Below, in pieces: positions 45,975 to 53,586 of a stretch of 64,000 nt of DNA; the first letter of the stretch is position 1, and each line of letters opens with the position of its first letter. Origin of the DNA: Polaribacter sp. KT25b (GTDB taxonomy: Bacteria; Bacteroidota; Bacteroidia; Flavobacteriales; Flavobacteriaceae); the NCBI RefSeq assembly GCF_900105145.1, contig NZ_LT629752.1, positions 2,504,001 to 2,568,000 of the forward strand, read 5' to 3'. Position numbers and translations under genes: made by a program. The notes beneath the pieces were generated by a model. That model did no database searches. It was not told the DNA's origin and saw nothing but the letters and a program-made list of their open reading frames with translations.

Positions 45975-46826
45975 ATGAATTGTAAAAAAGCAAAACAAAT
46001 AGACCTAGTACCTTACCTAAAAAAACAAGGTTTTAGGGTAAGTAAAACCACGAAAAAAGATATTTGGTTCTTTTCCCCTTTTAAGAATGAAAAAACACCA
46101 TCCTTTAAAGTTAATATCTCAAAAAATGTGTTTTTTGACCACAGTTCTGGAATTGGCGGAACAATCATTGACTTTGTAATGAAATACAATAATTGTTCAA
46201 TTAAAGAAGCCTTAGTCATTTTATCTGAAGACACTTTTTCTATTCACCAGCAAACAAAACGAATTAAGAGCGAGACAAAACCCACCTACTCTATTAAAAA
46301 AGTAACTGAATTAACAAATCCACAATTATTAAATTATTTAAGCAACAGGAAAATCAATTTAAAATTTGCTACACGATTTTGTTTTCAAGTTCATTACTCT
46401 TTTTCTAATGGAAAAGAATTGTACGGAATTGGGTTTATGAATGATGTTGGCGGATTAGAAATCGTAAATATTTTCAATAAAAAATTCAGGAAAATTTGTT
46501 TAGGAAAAAAAGAAATTACAACCATAAATAATAATTCTGATGTTGTTTCAATATTTGAATCTTGGTCTGATTTCCTTTCTTATCTCACTTTGAAAAAAGA
46601 AATACCTAAAGAAAATTTCATCATACTTAACTCTACTTCTTTAGTCAAAAAGACGATTAGTTTATTAGAAGATTACATGGTAATAAAATTATTTTTTGAC
46701 AACGATGAAGCAGGAAATAAAGCTACCGATTTTATAGTAGAAAATGCGAATGGTAAAATTATAGACAATAGAATACATTATAAAAACTTCAATGATTTAA
46801 ATGATTATTTGATGAATAAAAATTAA
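45975..46826 (+). CDS. Primase-like protein with Toprim domain
   Basis: Starting at the ATG at 45975 (TTG codons upstream add only a leader) the product has 283 residues. The N-terminus KQIDLVPYLKKQGF and FFSPFKNEKTPSFKVN match the zinc-ribbon primase-like proteins of Bacteroidota elements, although the full set of CHC2 cysteines is not present. The C-terminal half is a Toprim domain with SIFESWSDFLSYL and LFFDNDEAGNKAT (DxD-type metal site). It would prime DNA synthesis with the ATPase upstream. Confidence 0.8.
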   Translation: MNCKKAKQIDLVPYLKKQGFRVSKTTKKDIWFFSPFKNEKTPSFKVNISKNVFFDHSSGIGGTIIDFVMKYNNCSIKEALVILSEDTFSIHQQTKRIKSETKPTYSIKKVTELTNPQLLNYLSNRKINLKFATRFCFQVHYSFSNGKELYGIGFMNDVGGLEIVNIFNKKFRKICLGKKEITTINNNSDVVSIFESWSDFLSYLTLKKEIPKENFIILNSTSLVKKTISLLEDYMVIKLFFDNDEAGNKATDFIVENANGKIIDNRIHYKNFNDLNDYLMNKN

Positions 46827-46861
46827 TACAGTCAGTTCTTAGCCAGTCGTGGCTTTAATTC

Positions 46862-46892
46862 CTTTTTAGTGCCTACTTCGTGCCCTAAAAAG
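46862..46892. other. Candidate origin of transfer hairpin
   Basis: CTTTTTAG and CTAAAAAG form a perfect 8-base inverted repeat around a 15-base loop containing AGTGCC, immediately before mobC. Origins of transfer usually lie beside the mob genes and carry such repeats. The nick site cannot be read. Confidence 0.45.
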
Positions 46893-46952
46893 AAATCAAA
46901 ACCCGCTGGCTTATTCACAGAAAATGTTCATAAGAAAAAAAACAAAAGAAAA

Positions 46953-47294
46953 ATGAAATCAGATTCAAACAATAAAGTAAAGGTCGTTTTTTACCTCAAT
47001 GCAGAGGATAAAGAAGTAATTAAAATTCAATGTGAATCATTACAAATAAAACCTTCTTTTTTTTACAGAAATGCAGTTTTAGAAAAATTAGGTAAACCAA
47101 TATTTACAAAAAAAGTACATGATTTAGATACCAAGAAATATTTGACTTCTTTAATTAGAATTGGAAATAATTTAAATCAGATAGCAAAAAAATTAAATTC
47201 AAATGAGCAATTTTTAATCAAAGACCAACAAGTCGTTTTGAACGAAATTAAACATATCAATAACCACATTATAGAAATCAATTCAAAATTATAA
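46953..47294 (+). CDS. mobC: MobC-type relaxosome accessory protein
   Basis: From the ATG at 46953 the product has 113 residues. KVKVVFYLNAEDKEVIKIQC is a ribbon-helix-helix start and YLTSLIRIGNNLNQIAKKLN the MobC signature. It binds the transfer origin and helps the relaxase open it. A GTG at 46869 would add 28 residues (CPKKKSKPAG), but this start lies inside the candidate transfer-origin hairpin, so the shorter form is preferred. The membrane protein and relaxase genes follow closely. Confidence 0.8.
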   Translation: MKSDSNNKVKVVFYLNAEDKEVIKIQCESLQIKPSFFYRNAVLEKLGKPIFTKKVHDLDTKKYLTSLIRIGNNLNQIAKKLNSNEQFLIKDQQVVLNEIKHINNHIIEINSKL

Positions 47295-47303
47295 ACCATT
47301 ATT

Positions 47304-47915
47304 ATGGAAGAAAATACAAACAATGCCATCTTTACTTTAATGCAAAAAGTAGTAGATAAATTAGACGCTATTTCTAAAGACGTAAGTAATATAGACCAAA
47401 CAGAATTAAGCCATGTTTTCTCAGAAGAGAATGAGAAGTTAAAAAACTTAATAGAAACAACTATTAGTAATCAACATGTACTTGATCAAAAAATTCTATC
47501 TAAAAAAGAAATAGATGATTCTATAAAAGAAAATGCAGTAACTCCTAATGTAAATAATTATACTGAATTCAGTTTATTAGGGAGTAAATCACACTTTAAA
47601 CCTAAGACATTAATTATTATGCTTTTTAGTTTACTTATAATATGGAGTTCTATAAAATATCTTCCTTCATATTTTATGGAAAAGAATTCTATAAGTAAAG
47701 CAAAAGAAGACTATCAGATTTTCTATAACTATTTTTATTTCAAAGAGTTCGAAAAAAATAAAAACGCAGCTGCAAATGAAATTCTAAAAAAAATAATACA
47801 AAAAGACCCCATCTTTATGGAAGAATACCAAACACTTTTAAGCACTTATCAACGAGAAATAAAAAAGCAAGAATTAAAAGAACAACTTAACGCACTTGAC
47901 AATAATGATCGCTAA
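47304..47915 (+). CDS. Membrane protein of the mobilization module
   Basis: The 203-residue protein has a helical cytoplasmic N-terminal part of about 105 residues, one membrane helix (TLIIMLFSLLIIWSSIKYL, about 107-125) and a charged helical C-terminal part. It lies 9 bases after mobC and overlaps the relaxase gene by 11 bases, so it belongs to the mob operon. Similar single-span proteins are common between mobC and relaxase in Bacteroidota elements; it may anchor the relaxosome at the membrane. No enzyme motif is visible. Confidence 0.65.
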   Translation: MEENTNNAIFTLMQKVVDKLDAISKDVSNIDQTELSHVFSEENEKLKNLIETTISNQHVLDQKILSKKEIDDSIKENAVTPNVNNYTEFSLLGSKSHFKPKTLIIMLFSLLIIWSSIKYLPSYFMEKNSISKAKEDYQIFYNYFYFKEFEKNKNAAANEILKKIIQKDPIFMEEYQTLLSTYQREIKKQELKEQLNALDNNDR

Positions 47916-48654
47916 ATTAGAATCCATAGCATACTTACAAAATGCGCTTGATTATTGTGAACGTGGAGGAGAATTAATAGCGTCCAATAAATGTATCGGA
48001 AATAGTACTGAAATAAACTCTCAGATAGAAAGAAACAACGCTCTTAATGATAGATGTGTAAAAAATACTTTTCATATCAAAATAAGAATTGCTCCAGAGG
48101 ACAAAGGAAAATTAAATACCCAAGATTGGATTGATATTTCAAACGATTATGCTAAAATGATTGGTTTTAAAGAGAATCTTTATGCTGTGTATATGCATGA
48201 AGAAGGTACGAATAAGGAACATATTCATATTGTAGCATCACGTATTCAATCTAATAATCTAGCAGTTGAAGATAGTTTTACCCATTATAAGAATATGGAC
48301 TTTTGCCGAGAGATTGAAAAAAAGTATAAATTAAGACAAGTAAAACGTGTTTTAGAAACTGTAAAAAAGCAAGAAATTTTCATTAAAAATGATAATAGAA
48401 TTGCACCATTGGAAGAAAAAATTAAATCTGCTATTAATCAATCTGATTCTTTTGAAGATTTTGAGTTTCACTTAAAAAACATGGGAGTTAAAACAAAAAA
48501 AGGAAGAGGGATTGGATTTATAGATGAAAAAGGGGTTTATATAAAAGGTTCTGCCATTAATAGAAAATACTCTTTAAAAGGAATTGAAAAGCTATTATCT
48601 TACGAACAACAAGAAAAACGAATGAATAAAAAAAACAAGGGTTTTAAAATGTAA
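47905..48654 (+). CDS. Relaxase / mobilization nuclease
   Basis: From the ATG at 47905 the product has 249 residues. It shows the Relaxase family plan: an early tyrosine-bearing segment (AYLQNALDYCERGG), NTFHIKIRIAPED, and the metal-binding histidines in NKEHIHIVASRI (HxH), then the conserved REIEKKYKLR. It nicks the transfer origin and stays bound to the 5' end during conjugation. It is shorter than many relaxases because no helicase or primase domain follows. It is the last gene of the mob operon; a strong terminator comes 27 bases later. Confidence 0.88.
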   Translation: MIAKLESIAYLQNALDYCERGGELIASNKCIGNSTEINSQIERNNALNDRCVKNTFHIKIRIAPEDKGKLNTQDWIDISNDYAKMIGFKENLYAVYMHEEGTNKEHIHIVASRIQSNNLAVEDSFTHYKNMDFCREIEKKYKLRQVKRVLETVKKQEIFIKNDNRIAPLEEKIKSAINQSDSFEDFEFHLKNMGVKTKKGRGIGFIDEKGVYIKGSAINRKYSLKGIEKLLSYEQQEKRMNKKNKGFKM

Positions 48655-48680
48655 ACTTTTGAATAAACATGGAACAATAT

Positions 48681-48719
48681 ATAAAGCTATAAATAGATAT
48701 TTATAGCTTTATCTTTTTG
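48681..48719 (+). terminator. Terminator of the mob operon
   Basis: ATAAAGCTATAAATA (48681-48695) and its exact complement (48698-48712) form a 15-base stem followed by CTTTTTG. It separates the mobilization module from the restriction island. Confidence 0.85.
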
Positions 48720-48778
48720 TATAAATGCACATTTATATAAAAAGACAAACTGTACGTGACGCCTGCCGCTGAGGCGCA

Positions 48779-48840
48779 TTTTAAAAATCAGTTGATTTTT
48801 AATACTTGCTTGTGAAGAAAAAATCAACTGATTTTTAAAA
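48779..48840. repeat. 22-base perfect inverted repeat at the module boundary
   Basis: Positions 48779-48800 and 48819-48840 are exact reverse complements, 18 bases apart, with core ATCAGTTGAT. Each arm is itself nearly palindromic. A GC-rich stem CGCCT/AGGCG (48760-48776) precedes it. The rest of the 394-base gap is AT-rich without a gene. Confidence 0.7.
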
Positions 48841-48942
48841 CGGAAGAACTGAATTTATAGTTGTATTTAAATATAAATACTTTTTTTTATAAAATTATTC
48901 AAAATAGCCAAATTTATAACCGTCACAAAAACAAGCACTTAA

Positions 48943-49044
48943 GATATTTGTATTAAATTAGAAAACAATTACAAAGAAAAATATTTGTTTTTTAATTATA
49001 AATATTAGTATCTTTGTGTGAATTAGAAAATGATTACAAAGAAA
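48943..49044 (+). promoter_or_regulatory. Duplicated promoter-leader before the half-HsdS gene
   Basis: AATTAGAAAAnnATTACAAAGAAA occurs at 48956-48979 and 49021-49044 (22 of 24 bases equal), each preceded by a TTTG-containing -7-like box. The second box is a full TATCTTTG (49009-49016) with TTTG at 48984-48987. CTTTGT/ACAAAG flanks the leader. The repeat ends four bases before the ATG and could be an operator. Confidence 0.55.
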
Positions 49045-49048
49045 TTTT

Positions 49049-49618
49049 ATGATAAAAATTAATCAAATAGCAGAAGTTCAATTTGGACTTTATAAGAAAA
49101 AAAGCAAAAAAGGAGATACTAAATATCTTACTACTGGCCATTTTGACAATTTCTTAAATCCAACGCTATTTGATGATAGTTTTATCAACATTACAGGTAA
49201 AGATACAAAGTTTTTATTACAACCTAATGATGTGATTCTTACTGGAAAAGGACAACGAATTTTTGCATGGAGTTACGATGAATCATTTGGCAAGGTTGTT
49301 CCTAGCTCATTATTTTACATTATTAGAGCAGATGCAGCATTGATTGATAGTCGCTATTTGGCTGCTGTTCTTAATTCTGGACGAAAACGTTATGAGTTAG
49401 AATTACTTGGTGTGGGTTCTTCTATAATATCTATTGCTAAAAATGATGTTTTAGATTTTGAAATACCGTTACCGAGTATAGAAGAACAACAAAAAGTTAT
49501 CAATGTACTAGCGCTTCTGGAAGAGGAGATATCATTAACAAATCAACTATTAGAAAAGAAAAAAGCGCTGAAAAAGGGCGTTTTAAACGAATTAATAACA
49601 AATAAAATAGAATTATAA
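49049..49618 (+). CDS. Stand-alone half HsdS (single target-recognition domain)
   Basis: The 189-residue protein has one recognition domain (about 1-145; GHFDNFLNPTLF, VILTGKGQRIFAWS) and one conserved coiled-coil segment (LPSIEEQQKVINVLALLEEE, ending KKGVLNELI), half of the normal two-domain HsdS. Half subunits can pair as dimers to recognise a palindromic type I site. It is first in the island, in front of the first predicted RNA, and separate from the full hsdS at 51591. It may be an alternative specificity subunit, a decoy or a relic, but the frame is intact and has its own promoter. Confidence 0.8.
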   Translation: MIKINQIAEVQFGLYKKKSKKGDTKYLTTGHFDNFLNPTLFDDSFINITGKDTKFLLQPNDVILTGKGQRIFAWSYDESFGKVVPSSLFYIIRADAALIDSRYLAAVLNSGRKRYELELLGVGSSIISIAKNDVLDFEIPLPSIEEQQKVINVLALLEEEISLTNQLLEKKKALKKGVLNELITNKIEL

Positions 49619-49623
49619 GACAC

Positions 49624-49720
49624 AAAAAAAAGCCTTTAAAGCTGGTCGCCTTGAAGACTTTAGATTGGTATTGTTTGCTCTCAGTGGCTTGTCACCGAAC
49701 TGATAAAAACAATGTTCTTG
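49624..49720 (-). ncRNA. Predicted structured small RNA 1, about 97 nt
   Basis: On the minus strand a promoter (49727-49757) precedes about 97 bases ending in eight T. The RNA folds into a long arm: ATTGTTT pairs with AAACAAT, inside it TCAGT with ACTGA, and inside that GG with CC. A second stem (TAAAG...CTTTA) precedes the U tract. It fills the gap between the half-HsdS stop and the DUF2188 leader and faces the operon. No known RNA family is recognised. Ends are predicted from the promoter and terminator. Confidence 0.55.
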
Positions 49721-49726
49721 GAAAAA

Positions 49727-49757
49727 CAAAAGTATACCAATCTTTCGACATATCAAA
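49727..49757 (-). promoter_or_regulatory. Promoter of small RNA 1
   Basis: On the minus strand TTTG (49754-49757), exactly 19 bases, then TACTTTTG (49727-49734) match the Bacteroidota consensus. No minus-strand protein gene follows. Confidence 0.6.
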
Positions 49758-49828
49758 ATAACGATAAGTCTAGACTCGGATTCACACACTCTACTCCGAG
49801 ATATTGAGTGTATTTTTAAATATTTTAA

Positions 49829-50053
49829 ATGAGCAATACAAGACACGTAGTTCCAAACCCAGATGGGGGTTGGGATTCTAAAAAAGGAGGAGCAGAAAGA
49901 GCTTCAAAACATTTTGATAATAAACAAGATGCAGTAGATTATAGTAGAGAATTGTCTAAAAAACAAAAAACAGAATTAGTCATTCATAAAAAAGATGGTA
50001 AAATTCAAAGAAAAGATTCTCACGGAAACGACAAATTTCCACCAAAAGGATAA
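49829..50053 (+). CDS. DUF2188 domain protein
   Basis: The 74-residue protein is a classic DUF2188: RHVVPNPDGGWDSKKGGAERA, then SRELSKKQKTELVIHKKDGK and the end DSHGNDKFPPKG. The family is short, beta-rich and of unknown function; it is often a passenger of restriction and mobile loci. It starts 210 bases after the half-HsdS gene and lies 51 bases before hsdM, with a strong stem-loop between. Confidence 0.85.
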   Translation: MSNTRHVVPNPDGGWDSKKGGAERASKHFDNKQDAVDYSRELSKKQKTELVIHKKDGKIQRKDSHGNDKFPPKG

Positions 50054-50063
50054 TTAACTAATC

Positions 50064-50089
50064 AGGAGCGATACTAAGCTATCGCTCCT
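50064..50089 (+). promoter_or_regulatory. Stem-loop just before hsdM
   Basis: AGGAGCGAT (50064-50072) and ATCGCTCCT (50081-50089) form a perfect 9-base stem ending 15 bases before the hsdM ATG. It may act as weak terminator after DUF2188, or control hsdM translation by covering the leader. Confidence 0.55.
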
Positions 50090-50104
50090 TTAAAAAAATA
50101 AAAA

Positions 50105-51589
50105 ATGAGTAAACTAACACAAAGTGATATTAACAATAAAGTATGGAAAGCCTGCGATACCTTTAGAGGTACAGTAGATGCAGGGCAATATAAAGACTAC
50201 ATACTTACAATGCTCTTTATTAAATACATAAGCGATGTAAATAAAGAGAAGAAAGCCGAATACAAGAAAAAGTATAATGGTGATAAAGCACGTATAGAAA
50301 GAGCTTTAAAACACGAGCGTTTTTCATTGCCTGAAAAGTCGTCTTTTGATTATCTATATGAAAAACGTAACGAAAGCAATTTAGGTGACATTATTAATAT
50401 TGGACTAGAAGTCTTAGAAGAAGCCAATAGAAGCAAACTGGAAAAGGTATTTAGAAACATCGATTATAATAGTGAAGCTAATCTTGGAGAAACAACGGAT
50501 AGAAACAGACGTTTGCAGCATCTTCTAAACGATTTCAGAGAATTAGACCTAAGACCATCTAACCTAGATAATAACGATGTTATTGGAGATGCTTACGAGT
50601 ATTTGATTGGAAATTTTGCAGCTGGAGCAGGTAAAAAAGCAGGAGAATTCTATACGGCAGCCCAAGTATCGCAATTATTAGCAAAACTGGTGGAGCCAAA
50701 AGCAGGAGACCGTATTTGCGACCCAACTTGTGGTTCTGGTTCTCTTTTACTTAAAGTAGCAAAAGAAGTAGGCAGCACTAATGTTTCGCTGAATGGTCAA
50801 GAAGTAAATGGCTCTACCTATGCATTGGCTCGTATGAATATGTTCTTGCACGAAATGGATAATGCCAATATAGAATGGGGAGATACCTTAAACTCACCAA
50901 AATTGGTTGAGAATGATGCTTTAATGAAATTTGATATAGTAGTAGCAAATCCACCATTTTCTTTAGATAAATGGGGAGCAGAAGATGCTTCTTCTGATAG
51001 ATACAGCCGTTTTCATAGAGGTGTACCACCTAAGAGCAAAGGTGATTATGCATTTATTACGCATATGATAGAAACCTTAAATGAACACGGAAAAGCTGGT
51101 GTTATTTTGCCTCATGGAGTTTTATTCAGAGGAAGTAGCGAAGGTAAAATACGTAAGCAACTTATTGATGAAAATTTATTAAAAGCTGTGGTTGGTTTGC
51201 CTGCAAATTTATTTTATGGCACAGGTATTCCTGCCTCTATTTTAATTTTTGACAAAAATAAAGGAGACAATACAGAGATACTTTTTATTGATGCCAGTAA
51301 TGAGTTTGAGAATGGTAAAAACCAAAATCGATTACGTGATGAAGATGTTGACAAGATTTATAATACCTTTTCTGAATGGAAAACAGTTGATAAATACAGC
51401 CACATTGCTACATTAGAAGAGATACAAGAAAACGATTACAACCTAAATATTCCTAGATATGTAGATACGTTTGTTGAAGAAGAACCCGTTGATATTGTTG
51501 AAACTCAAAAAGAGATAGTTGCCTTGAAAGCGAAATTAAACGATGTAGAATCTCAGATGGAGGTTTATCTTAAAGAAATGGGATATTAG
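50105..51589 (+). CDS. hsdM: Type I restriction-modification methyltransferase HsdM
   Basis: The 494-residue protein has the helical N-terminal HsdM domain (about 5-140) and the methylase with the SAM-binding motif CDPTCGSGSLLL and the catalytic NPPFSLDKW, typical of N6-adenine methylation. A predicted coiled coil at the end (EIVALKAKLNDVESQMEVYL) contacts HsdS. Two HsdM and one HsdS make the methylase; with HsdR the complex cuts unmodified DNA. hsdS starts two bases after the stop. Confidence 0.96.
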   Translation: MSKLTQSDINNKVWKACDTFRGTVDAGQYKDYILTMLFIKYISDVNKEKKAEYKKKYNGDKARIERALKHERFSLPEKSSFDYLYEKRNESNLGDIINIGLEVLEEANRSKLEKVFRNIDYNSEANLGETTDRNRRLQHLLNDFRELDLRPSNLDNNDVIGDAYEYLIGNFAAGAGKKAGEFYTAAQVSQLLAKLVEPKAGDRICDPTCGSGSLLLKVAKEVGSTNVSLNGQEVNGSTYALARMNMFLHEMDNANIEWGDTLNSPKLVENDALMKFDIVVANPPFSLDKWGAEDASSDRYSRFHRGVPPKSKGDYAFITHMIETLNEHGKAGVILPHGVLFRGSSEGKIRKQLIDENLLKAVVGLPANLFYGTGIPASILIFDKNKGDNTEILFIDASNEFENGKNQNRLRDEDVDKIYNTFSEWKTVDKYSHIATLEEIQENDYNLNIPRYVDTFVEEEPVDIVETQKEIVALKAKLNDVESQMEVYLKEMGY

Positions 51590-51590
51590 G

Positions 51591-52847
51591 ATGGGGAATA
51601 ATGATAACAATATGACCTACCGTCAAGATGTTCAATCAAATAAGCGAATACAAACTAATACTGGTTCAAGGAAATGGAAAAAAATTGGCTTTCAAAAGCT
51701 TTTTACTTTTTCAACAGGTAAAAATATTAAACAGAATCAAGCGTCTCCATATTTTTCAATTCCTTGTGTTAGATATGGTGAGTTATATCATATGTACAAC
51801 GAAGTCATAACTGATGTAATAAACTATACCAATCTTAAAAAAGAAGATTTGATATTTAGCGAAGGGAACGAAATACTACTTCCTTCTGCTGGTGAAGACC
51901 CCTTAGATATAGGGTCTGCGTCTGCTCTTATGGTTAAAGGTGTTGCAATTGGAAGAACAATAAATGTTTTAAAACCTCTTAAAGATGGTGTTTATAACCA
52001 AAGTTATGTAGCTCACTACATCAGTCATATTTTAAGAAACAATATAGCGCGTTTAGCTAAGGGTACTAGTATTAGTAATGTTTACAATTCAGATTTAAAA
52101 CAATTAAAAATTAGTCTTCCACCACTAAAAGAACAACAAAAAATAGCAGAAATCCTCTCACAATGGGATGAAGCAATAGAAACCACACAAACGCTTATTG
52201 ACCAATTACAATTGCGTAAAAAAGGTTTAATGCAAGCCTTGTTATCTGGTAAGAAGCGATTGACTGGGTTTAGTGAGGAGTGGAAAGAAGATAAATTAGG
52301 AAGTTATTTTACCGAACGAAAAGAAACAGGTTTAGATAATTTACAGTTGTTATCAGTTGGTAAAGAAGGAGTTTACCCGCAAGATGATTCCAACAAAAAA
52401 GATACTTCGAATTCTAATAAATCTAAATACAAAAGAATCTGTAAAGGAGATATTGGTTACAATACAATGCGAATGTGGCAAGGTAGAAGTGCATTGTCAC
52501 AACTTGAAGGCATTGTTAGTCCCGTTTATACCATATTAAAACCTAAAGAAAATTGTGACTCAGTTTTTTTCAGTCACCTTTTTAAGCTTGACGATATGAT
52601 TCATAAGTTTTACAGAAATTCACAAGGAATGGTTAGTGATACTTGGATGTGTAAATTCAAAGACCTTAAGATTGTAAAATTCAATGCGCCTTCATCATTA
52701 GAAGAGCAAAAAGCAATTTCAAAAATTATTGGTCTAGCAGATGTAGAAATTGAAGAAAAGAAAACCTATCTGTTGAAATTGAAGGAACAGAAAAAAGGTT
52801 TAATGCAGCAATTATTAACGGGTAAAAAACGAGTAAAATTAAATTGA
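51591..52847 (+). CDS. hsdS: Type I restriction specificity subunit HsdS
   Basis: The 418-residue protein has two target-recognition domains (about 25-180 and 225-370), each followed by the conserved spacer helix: PLKEQQKIAEILSQWDEAIE and SLEEQKAISKIIGLADVEIE, both ending KKGLMQxLLxGKKR. The two spacer ends are similar in DNA sequence too (around 52219 and 52793), which favours recombination between domains. It directs HsdM and HsdR to a bipartite site. DUF3800 follows by one base, so the operon continues. Confidence 0.95.
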   Translation: MGNNDNNMTYRQDVQSNKRIQTNTGSRKWKKIGFQKLFTFSTGKNIKQNQASPYFSIPCVRYGELYHMYNEVITDVINYTNLKKEDLIFSEGNEILLPSAGEDPLDIGSASALMVKGVAIGRTINVLKPLKDGVYNQSYVAHYISHILRNNIARLAKGTSISNVYNSDLKQLKISLPPLKEQQKIAEILSQWDEAIETTQTLIDQLQLRKKGLMQALLSGKKRLTGFSEEWKEDKLGSYFTERKETGLDNLQLLSVGKEGVYPQDDSNKKDTSNSNKSKYKRICKGDIGYNTMRMWQGRSALSQLEGIVSPVYTILKPKENCDSVFFSHLFKLDDMIHKFYRNSQGMVSDTWMCKFKDLKIVKFNAPSSLEEQKAISKIIGLADVEIEEKKTYLLKLKEQKKGLMQQLLTGKKRVKLN

Positions 52848-52848
52848 T

Positions 52849-53586
52849 ATGGCAGAAATATACCAGCATAATATTTATATAGATGAAAGTTGCCATTTAG
52901 AAAACGACATACACCCATTAATGTGTATTGGTTATACAAAAATAGCAGCTAAAGATTATGAGCTGTATAAAAATGAGTTAAAAAAAATCAAGCTTACACA
53001 TAAAACACCTACAGAACTAAAGTGGAATAAGCTTTCTAATAACCGCTTGCCCTTTTACAAAGCCATTATAGATTTCTTTTTTGATAGCAATATTGAATTT
53101 AGAGCCATTTTAGTCAAAAACAAAGCCCAGTTAGATCATACTAAGTTTAACAGAGGAGATCATAATTCTTTTTATTATACACTGGTATTTTTATTACTTA
53201 GAAACCCTTGGGTAAATTATCTAGAAAATCCACATAAAGTTATTTTGGACATTAAAGATACACGTGGTAAGGAGCGTTTAACTAAATTAGATACTCGTTT
53301 AAATGAAGAATACAGGCAAAAATACAATAGAGATTCTCCTTTTAATTTTTTTCAACACATCCGTTCAGACGAGAGTGAGTTTTTACAACTAGCAGATTTT
53401 TTTATAGGTGCTATTACTTACAAAGCAAGAGGTCTGCATTTGCTAGAAAAATCATCGCAAGTTAAAAAAGAAGTGGTAGCCTATTTAGAACAAAAATCAG
53501 GCTATCAATTAGATGATGGCACTGCACCCTTTGAAGAAAAGTTTAATATTTTCGATTTTCAAATTCAAACTCAAAACAAGCAATAA
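52849..53586 (+). CDS. DUF3800 domain protein inside the type I operon
   Basis: The 245-residue protein begins with the DUF3800 signature NIYIDESCHLEND and contains VILDIKDTRGKERL and SEFLQLADFFIGAI, which place acidic residues as expected for the RNase H-like fold of this family. It has no membrane segment. It starts one base after hsdS and overlaps the next gene by one base (TAATG), so all are co-translated. DUF3800 proteins occur in many defence loci with unknown role; a nuclease function is suspected but unproven. Confidence 0.85.
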   Translation: MAEIYQHNIYIDESCHLENDIHPLMCIGYTKIAAKDYELYKNELKKIKLTHKTPTELKWNKLSNNRLPFYKAIIDFFFDSNIEFRAILVKNKAQLDHTKFNRGDHNSFYYTLVFLLLRNPWVNYLENPHKVILDIKDTRGKERLTKLDTRLNEEYRQKYNRDSPFNFFQHIRSDESEFLQLADFFIGAITYKARGLHLLEKSSQVKKEVVAYLEQKSGYQLDDGTAPFEEKFNIFDFQIQTQNKQ

